Source: Chromobotia macracanthus
Taxonomy: Eukaryota; Chordata; Actinopteri; Cypriniformes; Botiidae
Direction of reading: 5' to 3'
Assembly (NCBI GenBank): GCA_036877525.1
Contig: JAZGTH010000007.1
Location: 5,827,501-5,891,500 of the forward strand
Length of the DNA: 64,000 nt
The notes under the pieces were generated by a model that saw only the letters and a list, made by a program, of their open reading frames with translations, was not told the DNA's origin and did no database searches. This document shows positions 12,730-24,900 of the stretch, one piece after another (the stretch's first letter is position 1; each line of letters begins with the position of its first letter). The translations under genes and the position numbers were made by a program.

Positions 12730-13098
12730 GTTTGAGCTCAAAAAAGAAAAGGGAAAAAAGAAAAAAAAACACCGAACAGCGAGCAGGTATAAATAAACTT
12801 TTTCTATTGGGTCCGATTAGATATGATTTAATATAACAAATAATTGTGCATTTAAATGCAGAAAGTTACGCCCCGCCTAATCCGCTTTAGGTCGCGTTAC
12901 TTTCACTTTTGTTTGTTTGCTCACGTGACTTTCGGTAAATTTGGTGAGGTCTGGTTTCATTCTGAGGAAGTTGTGGAAATAATCTTTAATCTGCTCATTA
13001 GACAAACATTTGCTGACCTATTTAAGGTTTTTACCTCAGATTAAACATCGGACTTCAGATTGCAAATCAGACTGCAGATCCACAATTTTGCGGACAGT
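12730..13098. promoter_or_regulatory. Shared bidirectional promoter of parp14 and nmi
   Basis: Only 369 bp separate the two start codons, which point away from each other. At 12899-12910 the minus strand reads AAAAGTGAAAGT, a full match to the IRF-element consensus (G/A)AAA(G/C)(T/C)GAAA(G/C)(T/C). A half-site (GGTTTCATTCT) is at 12953-12963 and an E-box CACGTG at 12922-12927. A polypurine run rich in GAAA lies next to the parp14 start. Interferon control is inferred from these motifs and from the known biology of both families. Confidence 0.7.
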
Positions 13099-16000
13099 AT
13101 GTCGGACAATCCAGCGCTGAAGGTCGAGGTGCGTGTTTACAACATTGCGTTTAAACTTCTGCGATTTATAGGTGCAATGACTTGATCTTTTGGATAAATG
13201 ATGTCTAAAACTATTTCCAATGAACAATCAAACAGTTTCAAAGCATGGAAGAGGAGAAGAACTTTGCCGAATTAAAGAAATACAAGGTAAGTCGTTTAAA
13301 ACAATACAATTGTGACTATTTGGTAACAATTCATGAAGGCTTCATCATGTTCAAACAGGATCTTCTTGAGTCGGCAGACGATAAACGATCCAGATTGCTT
13401 CTGGAAAAGATGGAAGCAGAGACAGAAAAGAAACAAGCTCAGAAAGAATACGAAGACTTGGATTATATGGAGGACAAAGTCACTTCCCAATTTAATAAGG
13501 ATATTCAAGACATACAAGTGAGTTCTGAGGCATGATCAGGGTATCAACGCCATCTGAGAGCAGACGATGAGTATCTGTGTTCATCTGTACCATTTCAGGA
13601 GGACATAAAGAGTCTGGAGCGAATCAACCAGGATCTACAGAGAGAACTTGAGGACCTTCAAAAGCGTCTTCAGACGAAGCAGGACGAAGCTGCTGCTCTT
13701 CAGCAGAAGTTCACGGTTGACATATTGCAATTTCTATACTTGTATTTCCCAGATAAGAGATAATGTTTATTAATTGATCAAAGTATTTCATTTGCATACA
13801 TTGTTACTGGAGGAATTCTTTTCATGAAATCTGATTTATGAAATTTGATGTAAAGCAAAAGGGATGACAAATGTATTGATAACAATATGGTGTCCAATAC
13901 ATGCAAGTCAAGAACAGAGCAATATTTATACAGATTTACTAAATCTGCATTTATATAGATATATAGATATGTTTTTATTCCCATGTGTCATGTCACATCT
14001 TTGTCATGCATGTACATTTATAACAAGATCCCGACATGGCAAAAATCTCCTGCATAATATTTGAACCTTTCCACCATTCAGGCCCAACAGTTTTGTGTAA
14101 TTGAAACAACTAAAAACATCAGTTTCAATTACACATGAGTATTCCCTAATTATCCAATGTTTAAATATGAAAAATGAAAAGAAATGTTTACTGTTACACT
14201 GTTTATCCTGTCCCAATCGTCATATCTATTCCGGCTTGTAAAGGTAGCTTTGTAGACACGTTTCTCGCAGTGTGTACAGTCGTTTGCAGATGATGCATTT
14301 GAGCACATGTTTGATTCAGTTCATTCTCTTTAATGTACAGATAAAAGCCCAAATCCCTGTGAAAAGAATGAAGTTCACTCACATTGAAAAAGACAAGGCA
14401 GAGGATCAGGATGAGCATGTGGTGTGTGTGTTTACTGTCACCCAAAGACCGTCTCTCTTGCTGAAGGGCGGCCAAGCTCTCATAACATTTGAAGAGGAGA
14501 ATGGTATGGACCAAAATGACAAACAGTCTCTTCCTCCATGCTGTTTCTTAAAGATATTTTGTTATTTATGAGTTTTAATACTGTGTATTTTTGGTTTTGT
14601 TTGCACTTCAGTCACATACTATAAAACACAGGGACATTTAAGCTGGCCATGGCAGATTGTTGCAGGTTTTTCTGCATGTTTAGTGGTTTAATTTTATGTG
14701 AACTGTTAATGGAGTTTCCATAATTTAATGTGTTTCAGTGGCAGAGCAGATCATCCGGCTGGCAAAGTGCTCTGTAGCCTGTGACAAAACCAAGACAGAT
14801 GTAAAGCCGTGTGCCATAACCCTAGAGCCCTCCGTGAAATTTGAGGTGATTCGTGATGAGAGTGATTTGAGACATTTTCATCAGACTTTAAGAAACTGAG
14901 AGATTAATCTGTTAAACTGTTTATTATATGACCAATGTCTGTTGTGTGACGTAACCTCGATGTCCAGAATCTATTTTAAGTATGCAAATTTGTTATTTCA
15001 ATCTGTGTAGGTTCATATCAGGGTATCAAAGAAGACAATCAAGTTTAGCAATGCTCTGCCCACTTTAGCTGAGGAGCGAATGAAAGACCGACTAGAGCTC
15101 GCCTTCTCTAAAGTGAGTCGTGGAGGAGGGGAAGTGAAAAGTTTGGATTATGACAAGAACACTGGCACAGGCCACATCACCTTTCTCAACACTGGAGGTC
15201 AGTCTTTATCTGCATGTTGCACGTTTCACATTACTGCATTGCTATTGGTCATATTTGTCTACAACTAGACTTAAATTCTCATTGTTTAAAACTTTGTCAG
15301 AGTAAACAAAGCTTTACTGGCATAAATGTTAGCATTTGCCAAACCGAATTCAGTACCTATAATACTACTATAGTAAAATAAACACAAACTACTACGTAAA
15401 TAAAAAAAACACAAAACAATACAAATATACAAGTGAATAAGGTGCTAAAAACACAAATACATCAAATGAAAAGGAAAATAAAAGACATGGTAAAAAAATA
15501 AATAAAATGAGATTTGTCATGTGGTACGTTGCATCAAAAATCATGAATCAAGCAAAGAACAAAACAAATATGTAACAAAATATGTAGGCAACTGCAGTTT
15601 AACATCACATTTAAAATGTCTGCAGCCGGATGTTTCCATGAAACAAGTAGCTCAGTTCAGATATAATTTCTGTCTGTTTAATAGTTTTGTTTTATATACA
15701 TTTATATACGTAGCTTTAAATGGCATTTCTGGTTTGACTTTCAGTTGCAGAGAATGTGGCTCTGAAAAGAAATTTTTGTGTGGAAACCGGCAGTGACATG
15801 ATAGTTGATGTGCTTCCTCTCTATGAGTACCAGCTCAAGAAATTTCAAGTGCGTTTCAAACATCATTCATTTGCTATATCAGAAATATATATTGAGGCCA
15901 GCAGCGAAATGATTTTCATTTGTTTTGTTTGATTTGTTGTGTAATGACATTGTAGACATACTTGGGGGTCCCAAATCGCACCGTGCTTCTGGGGGGGATT

Positions 16001-16165
16001 CAGCAGGTGGTGGATGAAGAGGACCTTCAGGATCATCTAGAAATCCACTTTCAGAAACCCAGTAACTATGGCGGAGAGGTTGACAGCATTAAATATATCC
16101 CTGCTGGAAAATCTGTGACAGCGTTCTTCAGCGAGGACAACACTGAACAGACACCTGAGACTTAG
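13099..16165 (+). CDS. nmi: N-myc interactor-like protein (NMI/IFI35 family)
   Basis: Interferon-induced coiled-coil adaptor. Exons: 13099-13128, 13236-13286, 13359-13517, 13599-13715, 14341-14503, 14739-14845, 15011-15197, 15745-15848, 15956-16165. Total 1128 nt, 375 aa. Residues 1-119 are highly charged and predicted coiled coil (MEEEKNFAELKKYK onward). The rest carries NID modules, which are RRM-like: [18 protein letters not shown], then RLELAFSKVSRGGGEVKSLD and DHLEIHFQKPSNYGGEVDSI. The best remembered match is human NMI ([42 protein letters not shown]). IFI35 is the alternative. Length (375 versus about 307 in human NMI) is extended mainly in the N-terminal coil. It is head to head with parp14. 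An AATAAA is at 16605-16610. Confidence 0.82.
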
Positions 16166-17100
16166 TTACTATTTTCATTAAGCAGCAGAAATATGGGTGA
16201 CACGTTATTTCACATGTGATTGGGTATATACACTTTTTACTTTAAAAGGTACTTGGTCTTCTATAAATTAATTGTATGAAAACTTAGTAACATAAAATTC
16301 ATTTAGAAAATGGAGAAAAAATTAAAGTGGATTTTTAAGTAGGTAATGCCTCAAAATAGCAAGAATTATTAACATTTTAGACAAATAACACGATTCAGTA
16401 TGAAAGAATCAATGTATGCCTTGTTTCAATTACTTATTAATTAAAGCACTCTTGAGGTTTAACTGATTTAAAGTCTTTGGTTTATTATATGGATAACAAT
16501 TTAACACAGTGAACTGTAAGACCAGCTAGAGAATACGGCTTATTGAATATGGCACATGTATGGTTAGATAAACTTTCTAAAACTTGAATATTACATTTAA
16601 TAGAAATAAAAACTTAAAACATTAAATGTTTGTCACATATATATATATATATACGAAATAAATGTATGCCAAAACAAATTGACAACAGTGAGAAACCACT
16701 CAGAATTACACTAGACTATAACAACATGCAAAAAAAAAAAAAAAAACACACTTGTGAAAAAATGGGGGATTTTGGCAAGAAGGGGAGCCATACCGGGTGG
16801 AAGGATTAGGATGATAAGGGCCCCGGTCATTCAGGTGGCCCAGCAGAACCAGACGGGGGGACACAAACTGACTGAAAGGGACCCAGAACCCTAGCAGCAC
16901 CCCTGCTCATGACTAACTGGTCCATGTGTGTAAACCCTGTGTGTAAGCCACTGAATTGTCAACACAATCTGCAGCCACTATTGCACACAATGCCTATAAT
17001 CAGTACAGAAGCTGATGAATGTTTAATGAAGATCTTGATCTATACAAACATATTTGGCACAGATTTCCAGCTACGTGACCTTCACACAATGAGATTTTAT
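16166..17100. other. Intergenic between convergent nmi and gpr39
   Basis: This holds nmi 3' sequence and a short (TA)n at 16638-16653. No further gene was seen. Confidence 0.6.
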
Positions 17101-18879
17101 TTAGACTGGGTTTGTATGTACTGCTTGGGGGTCCGTCTGTTCCTCCATCGGGTGATTTTGTTCGTCTTCCGGCTGCGGGTGAGAGGAGGGCGACTCCGCC
17201 GTCGGGGGGCGGTCGGTGAGCGACAGGGCGTCTGGTTTCTCCACCGATGACGTACCGGATGAACTCCCGCCGGTGGCGTTTCGTATGCGGGTCAGAGACC
17301 TGCGCAAAAGTGGCCGTAACGTGTTCCTGGAGCTTTTAGATGCAAGACTGTTTTCTAGCGTTTTTCTGTTGACATGCTGGACCGACAAGCGGCAGAGGAG
17401 AGTTTGCCAGAAGGCCGACCGGAACTGACGGGAGGAGAGATTGTACAACAGCGGGTTGAGCACCGAGCTCAGGTAGAAGAAGCTGTCCGCAACCGGGTGC
17501 AGCTTCACGTAGCTGCTCAGGTAGCTCACCGTCCACGCTGATTTGGGCACCGCTGCAGTCATCAGACGACGAACTTGGTTTGGTATCCAGCACACGAACA
17601 AAGCGCACACGATCAGCACTGAGACAGAAAGACCCACAATAATGAATAAAAAGTCACTTATGCATTGATCCTTATTAAATGATGCAGGTTACATTCACTG
17701 TACAAACTCTTATTGGGACATTGCACAATATGACAAACAACAAAAGACTACTTTTTATCTTTTAAAGGTGTGTTTTCCAAGAAACTGGGAGTGTTTTTTT
17801 TAAGTTATGGCAATTATTTTTTGTACAAAACACATTTTTGTCACTGGATCCCACATTCTGTCTAAATGCTGCATATGTTTACAGACAACAATGCAAATTA
17901 TATAGAAAAATAAAGAAAATTGTCTGATTATTGTATTTGGCACTCTAAGTTTGAGGAAACGGCGCTTTGACTTGATCAAAGAGAGGAAAATGATTTCTTA
18001 TACGCCTGTTCTTTAATTAACATTTAATGTCCAAGAGTAACTTTGAAAATAAACATCTCAGATAGTCTTCTGCATGATGAATTCATTACAGTAAAGTGGC
18101 TTACCCAAGAAAAGGATGGTCTGTTTACGTGATGATTTCATTCGGGCACTCTCATGTTTGGGAACCTGGTCAGCTCTATTTGCACCCGTCTCATTTGGGC
18201 CCATGGGGGCCCGAAGTACAATAATCATTCCTCTGCACATGAAGGCCACGCCACCCAGGACAAGAAGATAGAGGATGAATGCTGTGAAGATGCTGGTGCG
18301 ATACATCGCCCAGTGCTTGCTCAGGTTTGTGCAGAATGTCAGGTTCTGCACTGGTGTACTGCGACCCTCGGGGACGTGACCCTCTGTTCCTGTGGCAATA
18401 AGCAGAGGCAAAGCCACGAGGGCAGAGCAGAGCCATGCCGACAGCAGCAGCTTAACTGTGCGGCTGCCACTTAAGGCTTTGTAGCGAAATGGGTGGCAGA
18501 TGGCGAGGTATCGCTCGAAACTCAGCGTGGCCACGTTCAGGATCGTGGCGTAACTGCAGGCCTCAAACAGGAAGTTGTAGATCTTACAGGCAGCATCACC
18601 AGAGGTGGACACGAAAGGAAACCAAATAGCACTGTAGAGCTCCACGGGCATGCCAATAAGCAGCACCAGTAAATCGGAGCAGGCCAAGCTCACCATGTGA
18701 TCTGTCACGTTTTTCTGCAGGTACCCATTTCGCTGGAGCACCTGTGCCACATGAATGGTAATGCTGTTCCCCAGAATGCCGAGGATGAAGATGAGGCTGT
18801 ACAGCACAGTGAGGAAGATCTTCAGCTTGTAATTCGGCTCCAGTATTTTCCAGTCTCTGTCCATTTCCTCATTCTCCAT
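17101..18879 (-). CDS. gpr39: G protein-coupled receptor 39 (ghrelin/motilin receptor family)
   Basis: Class A GPCR at the plasma membrane. Two exons, 18105-18879 and 17101-17618, joined in phase 1; 430 aa (human about 453). The start is the ATG of MENEEMDRDW; the upstream in-frame codon is GTG. Seven membrane segments can be followed from LYSLIFILGILGNSITI to SFFYLSSVLNPLLYNLSSRQ. GPR39 hallmarks include KNVTDHMVSLACSDLLVLLI, LFEACSYATILNVATLSFER (ERY in place of DRY) and the NPLLY motif. The C-tail is basic then Ser/Pro-rich. The N-terminal His pair and the Asp in the third extracellular loop that serve zinc sensing in human are absent. The stop codon overlaps an AATAAA (17096-17101). The single intron sits after TM5/loop 3, as in human GPR39. 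Confidence 0.94.
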
Positions 18880-19952
18880 GATAATACGCTTTCCACACAA
18901 CACTCACAGTCTTTGACTTAATAACTTTAGTCCTGCTTATCTCACTGTTATCAAAACGATTAATCATCAAACCAAATTTGCTGTCTGAACTTCTGAATTC
19001 TTCATAAAGAAGATCACAGTGCTTCTTACCTCAACAAATCTCAGTCTGCTGTTTCGTATTGCTCCGTTTGTATGACGGTTTGGTCAACAGCATACTTCTC
19101 CCTTGAATGGAGTTCCTGTTGTTTGATAGCTGCTGAGTTAATGATTAGAGTTAAGCAAATGAAAGCCCAGAGCATGTGGGAGGCACCTTCTGAACAGAAC
19201 ATGCCTGTACAATTTGCCACTATTTAAGGTGGAACCATTAGTCACGTGAGCTGCCTTCAGGAGGAAGGGGTGTGTCTGAGCAGTACATTCTCAAAGCTGA
19301 AGGTGTGTATGAGTGCTTAAACTATCTGTTACAGCCACAGTAAATATTTTAGAATGGCTTTACGACATGTTGTGATGCATGTAAAGATGAACTTAAAACA
19401 GTAAAGCCACTATAGCCAATAATATGCAACACTGAATTAAGGAGACTAAGGTGAGAGTAAACAGAGCAGATGAATCAGTGACATGATCATTATGTTTGTA
19501 TTGATGTTGCTCTCCACATCTTAAGACATACTTATGATGTGACGTGATAAAATGTTTCCTAACAAAAGGCTACAAATGGCTATATAAAATTACTTCTATT
19601 ATACATAGTTTAACCATATCTGTGGATTATCTTAATTATCTGACCTTATATAATCAGCATTGTAGTTTTGCTTATTTTTTATTTATTGTTATTTTGCCAC
19701 CATTATAGATTCAAATAGGCCTATTAAAGTAAGAATGAGGTACAAAGTTCAAAATGTCATTTTTAGTTCAATTTAATATAGATAATTTGTTAGTTAATTA
19801 CAGCACATGTGCTAACTGCTATGAGCTCTTTGGTTATGTTCAATTGAACTGTGTGAGGGCTTGATGTTTTTATTGTCATCCTCTGTTACATATCTATCCA
19901 AACAACAATTGTGTTAAGCTTGCTTCACACATCATTAGCACATAACTAATTT

Positions 19953-20036
19953 CAGTGATGTAACCCAGTCGTCTGTTCTAGTAATTAATTAATTCTAAGC
20001 ACAGCTACTAGAACAGATGACTGGGTTACATCACTG
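19953..20036. repeat. Foldback: 31-bp inverted repeat with 22-nt loop
   Basis: Arms are 19953-19983 and 20006-20036. They are reverse complements except for one position, which would still form a G:U pair in RNA. The left arm starts CAGTGATGTAACCCAGTC. Confidence 0.9.
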
Positions 20037-21484
20037 CTAGATTCAACCTACAGTTTTTTCCACAATACTGATTTATTCAATTCCGCATAGCTCAACAAAA
20101 CCAACAAAAAGCTTATAAAATCTTATATAAGTCTTTAAAATGTCTGTTACAGAGGGTGTCAGTTCAACACAAATCCAGATAAACTTGTTGAGTTGTAAAA
20201 CAGAGATACAGCACTGTCACAGGTTTGTCTGGGAAATTAGCAGTACAGGATCTCTCTTATTTTGCCCTAGTGTTTCTGTAGACCACTGTTTTTAGGGGAA
20301 ATATGACTCAGACTCTCCAAAAATTCGGAGAGTCTCTGTTTTATCTGAGTCTGTCAACTTTAAACATTACATCTATTCAAGATGAATGGCTTCAGGAAAT
20401 TCCTGGGTAAGCGATGAAAAGACCACCCAGATCTAAAAGCAAACAAAATGATAAATGTTAACATCAGCTCTTAATATTGGAGCTGCCATGACTGTCCATA
20501 TAGAGGTCTGGTTAAAACAGATGAAAACCTAATATGGTAAAGCATATGGTGTTATATACAGTAAATAGGTTCCTGGCCTGTTTAACATGTTCAGTCTGTG
20601 TAGGACGTGTAGAACCTCAGACTGTCCATTGCCCATGCTTAGTCTTTCTGATATCTTTGGGACTCTCTCCTGTTGAAATAATTAGATCATCAGTCTCAAC
20701 AGAAAGGAAAACTATATTTCTGCTAATGTGAAATTAATCCAAACACTGTATTGTGAACCTTCATACTCCATTCCTTCTATTGTCCATCAAGATAATTAAA
20801 AAAATCTTTAAACATGATACTCAGGAGGTTGAATATGTGTGTGACTTAAGCCAAGCAGCTTGTTCTGTGTTTTACAAGTATAAACATTTAATAAATCACA
20901 CACCCAAAGCCAGACACCCAACTATCAACCCGAGACAGGAGAGATTATTCCACATTGATTTATGAAATTCCAACCACAGATGTTTCTGTTGCTTCATTTC
21001 AAATTGTTGCAAGAAAACTAAAATCAATATATACAAAAGTATACATATCGAAATAACACAAATGTTTAAACATAACAAAAGATTTAATATGGTGAAGGTA
21101 ATCTCTTGAAAAAGTGAAACAGTACACTTTTTATAATATAACAATATTGCTGTTATTAATATAACAGTGATATAGAAATAGGAAAATGATGTAAACAACA
21201 GCAAAAGTGCAGGCAAATGTACATATTTACATAACATACATCTTATAACATACGATGCATAATATTTGTAGTAGTTAGCTAACCTGTGATGGTATTCAGA
21301 AAGCAGTTCCCATCTCATTTGCTGTGATAATGGCAGATGATGTGTCCTTTATTATAAGTGTAATGTATCCCTACGGTCAACAATGTCTTTGTTTTCGATG
21401 TTTGTTTGTTTTATAATGTTTAAAGACTTTTTAAGCTTCTTTATGAAGCAACTCACGAGTCTGATTGAACGTCACCCGACGCGA

Positions 21485-21498
21485 GCGCCACCTGTTGG
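21485..21498 (-). promoter_or_regulatory. CTCF-like motif
   Basis: The minus strand reads CCAACAGGTGGCGC, one mismatch from CCASYAGRKGGCRS. It lies about 500 bp upstream of actr3. This is a motif match only. Confidence 0.35.
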
Positions 21499-21839
21499 CA
21501 AAACAAGCGTTTTGGCTCTAATTCAATACAAATGTAATTATTTGATGACTTTAAGACGTGCATACTTAAATAATATTTGTATTGCAATTGTAGCTTAATA
21601 ACCTTTAGTTGTGGTAACCGTGTGGCCGTTTTGTAATGGCAGAACACAACATGTCTTCAGTCTTTTGTTCCAGTTGATTCCCTCGGTCGGATGGGTCACT
21701 CGTGTGTGTGTGTGTGTGTTAAATCTTTGTTTTATCGTGTGTACTGATGCAGTGTTGTGTGTTAAACAATTATGCAAAGAAAGCACTTCGACACTGAAAA
21801 CAGAACTGTTTCGTTAGCTCAAAATAGCCACTAAACGGT

Positions 21840-21989
21840 GGCTATTCTGAGCCGTATACCAGCCTCTGCTGCACGTCAATGCGGAAGTGGAAAATCTCTT
21901 CCACGCGCGCTTCCGGGTTCCGCCTCGCGTACATCCTGACCGTCTGATTACTCGCACCCGGAGCTCACCGGCGCTTTAACCCGCTCGAG
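21840..21989 (+). promoter_or_regulatory. actr3: actr3 promoter, CpG-rich with ETS-type motifs
   Basis: GC- and CpG-rich sequence, no TATA box, with inverted ETS-like sites TGCGGAAGTG (about 21879) and GCTTCCGGG (about 21909). It directly precedes the actr3 start, as expected for a housekeeping gene. Confidence 0.6.
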
Positions 21990-24900
21990 ATGGCTGCACG
22001 GTTACCGGCATGCGTTGTGGATTGTGGCACCGGGTGAGTATTTTTTTCCGGGTCTCATTGAACCTTTTCTCGGTGAGCAGGAGGGACACAAACTGCTCCG
22101 CGCTCGCGTTGATGCATCCGCTCAGATGTCAGACGTTTCTGGCGCTTCACAGTTTTCTGTCTCTTTATTTGTTTCGCAGCTGTTTTAGTGTTTGCAGCTC
22201 CAGCAGACATCAGTGCAGTAATTCTTCAGAAATGTCACTATCGGTCGGCTTTCTGTGATGGGTGGAGTGTACATCTGCGGTCCGTGAGCGGCAAAACATC
22301 CGCCGTTTGAATACCAGCTGTGAGCGTCATTCTGCGGCGAAATAATCAATATAGTCGATTTCGTGATAGATTAATAATAATTAAACATAAAGTCTGAAGA
22401 GCGGTGAAATGATTGAAATAGTTTTCATTTTGTGCGCATGCGCACGTCTGCTTCTACGCTTCCGTATTTTTTCTGCGGCCTTATATGGGCAAACACAGTA
22501 AAACACAAATGCTTTTCTGTTCATATAAGTAATAATATGTGATGCACAGGGATCAACAGTAAACAGTTTGAAGGCATTTTAGGACAAGAGGGTTTCCTGC
22601 TTCTTTATCATTTTTAAGCTGTTTTCCGGGTTTAATGCATTTGTTGGCAGAGTCAAAGCAGCTTTATTGTCATTTCAGTATGCAGCTTGCATACTGTGAA
22701 TTGGTGTCATCTGTCATTGATCGTGATGTGATCTGAAGTGTGCAGGTTCAACATGTAGAAACCTGCAAAAGCTTCACAACACGGCTACATTTGTCTAAAC
22801 TTCCCTTTGGGGAAACCCTTAATTTGAAACCAAAATGCACAGAGGTTTTTTGTCAGGATAGGTTTTGGGTTTTGTCTGTAGGAGTTATTAGTTTTATATG
22901 AAAACTGTATGAGTAGAAAATATTGTATACAATTACAAAAATATATTTTGTTCACATACACTTTGTTATTAGTGTAAACTGAGCGCAGCATAGTGGATGT
23001 TTATCAGCAAATGGGTTAAACCAAAAGAAAGCAGTAAATGCGTTTTATGCAATTGATGCACAGTTGAATGACATCAATCAGCTGTCAGAGGAAGAATCTC
23101 CTGCTCACTATAAAGAAACAATGAACAGATGATAAAACAGCAGCTTCAGAACTGAAGCGTGCATGAAACTCCTCATTCTCACAGTACAATAGGAAGTTTA
23201 ACACGCTGCACTGGTGCACACATATAGAGAAGTAGATCGTATAGAGAAGAACTGTGTACACACACACACAACACACACACACACACACACACACACACAG
23301 CTATTTAGTGCAGGTGTTAAAATATAAAATGTATGTGTGTTTCAGGTACACTAAACTGGGATATGCAGGAAACACAGAACCACAGTTCATCGTTCCATCA
23401 TGTAAGTGTGGGTAATTCAGATCTCTGCGGGTGGTGCTGGTAATAATGCTGTACTGTTTGCTTAGTAGATTAATCAACAGTGTACCGCTACACAGCGCTG
23501 CTGCATTTGAATATGCTAAATAAAGAGCACATAGCTTGAGAGTCAGTGACACATACAGAAGTGAGAGCAGCCCCTGCTGTGGTTAAAGTTCTTAACAGAG
23601 GGTTTGCTAGGTTGAGTTCCTGGTTTTCATACTGACCTTTAAATTAAGCAATGTCTGCAAAGTCATGAAAATTCAAACTTTTTGATTTTTGGAAATTAAT
23701 AAATTAAGAATTAATATTGTCAGCATAAAGTTTCATTGCTTAGCTCTGTGATGGTGAACTGGATTTGTATGTAAATAAATTGGTCAGATAGTGTTTGAGC
23801 CCTGAAGAATCCTGAAAGACAAAAATAGTCAGATTTATCGGTTAGTCTGTAGGTAATCATCTGATGAGATTATTTCATTTGCCATCATCATTTGCTCCTC
23901 CAGGCATAGCCATTAAAGAATCAGCTAAGGTGGGCGATCAAGCCCAGCGGAGGATGATGAAGGGTGTGGATGACCTGGACTTCTTCATTGGAGATGAGGC
24001 CATCGAAAAACCCAATTACGCCACCAAAGTAAGTGAACGTGACATGTAGATGTTTGCACGTGCCTCTCTCATGCAGTGGCGTGCCTCTCTCATGCAGTGG
24101 CGTGCCTCTCTCATGCAGTGGCGTGCCTCTCTCATGCAGTGGCGTGCCTCTCTCATGCAGTGGCGTGCCTCTCTCATGCAGTGGCGTGCTCTCTCATGCG
24201 TGCCTCTCTCATGCAGTGGCGTGCCTCTCTCATGCAGTGGCGTGCCTCTCTCATGCAGTGGCGTGCCTCTCTCATGCAGTGGCGTGCCTCTCTCATGCAG
24301 TGGCGTGCCTCTCTCATGCAGTGGCGTGCCTCTCTCATGCAGTGGCGTGCCTCTCTCATGCAGTGGCGTGCCTCTCTCATGCAGTGGCGTGCCTCTCTCA
24401 TGCAGTGGCGTGCCGCTCTGACTGAGGTGTCTGTCTTTGTTTGCAGTGGCCAATAAGACATGGAATTGTTGAGGACTGGGACCTGATGGAGAGATTTATG
24501 GAGCAGGTGATCTTTAAGTACTTAAGGGCTGAACCTGAGGATCATTACTTCTTACTGGTGAGTAAAAACTAACCGGTAACATGCACATAATGCTAACCCA
24601 TTTTGAAATGATAGCTTAACCTGAAGAAAATACACTCTTCTGTTGATATTTTATGGGTATTTGGTTTGGTTCTGCACTCATAAAGTCATGTTTGTGTGTA
24701 TAGAAGTTTTCAAAATTTCAAAATCAAACTGGTTTAAATGTCCTTGTTGAGCATGTTGTTGAGCATAAATGTCCTTGTTTCAACCACAGCTTAAATATTC
24801 TTTGCTGTTTCCAGTAAAGTGCATTTGCATTTGAATTAACACTGACTTTACATAAAGGTGAAATGATGGAGAAATCTAACGTATCTACTGTTAAATTCTG

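Larger units (their letters stand above)
18880..21839. other. Intergenic between divergent gpr39 and actr3
   Basis: About 3 kb with no supported gene. It contains a foldback repeat at 19953-20036, a short GACTCTCC hairpin near 20310-20335, and a CTCF-like motif at 21485-21498. Short open frames here have no recognisable content. Confidence 0.6.

Noticed and set aside
24060..24413. CRISPR-like regular array
   Set aside because: Direct tandem repeats with no spacers, in a eukaryotic intron.
24016..24461. Long open frames on both strands through the actr3 intron, up to 145 codons
   Set aside because: They are by-products of a 21-bp minisatellite, whose unit is a multiple of three without stops.
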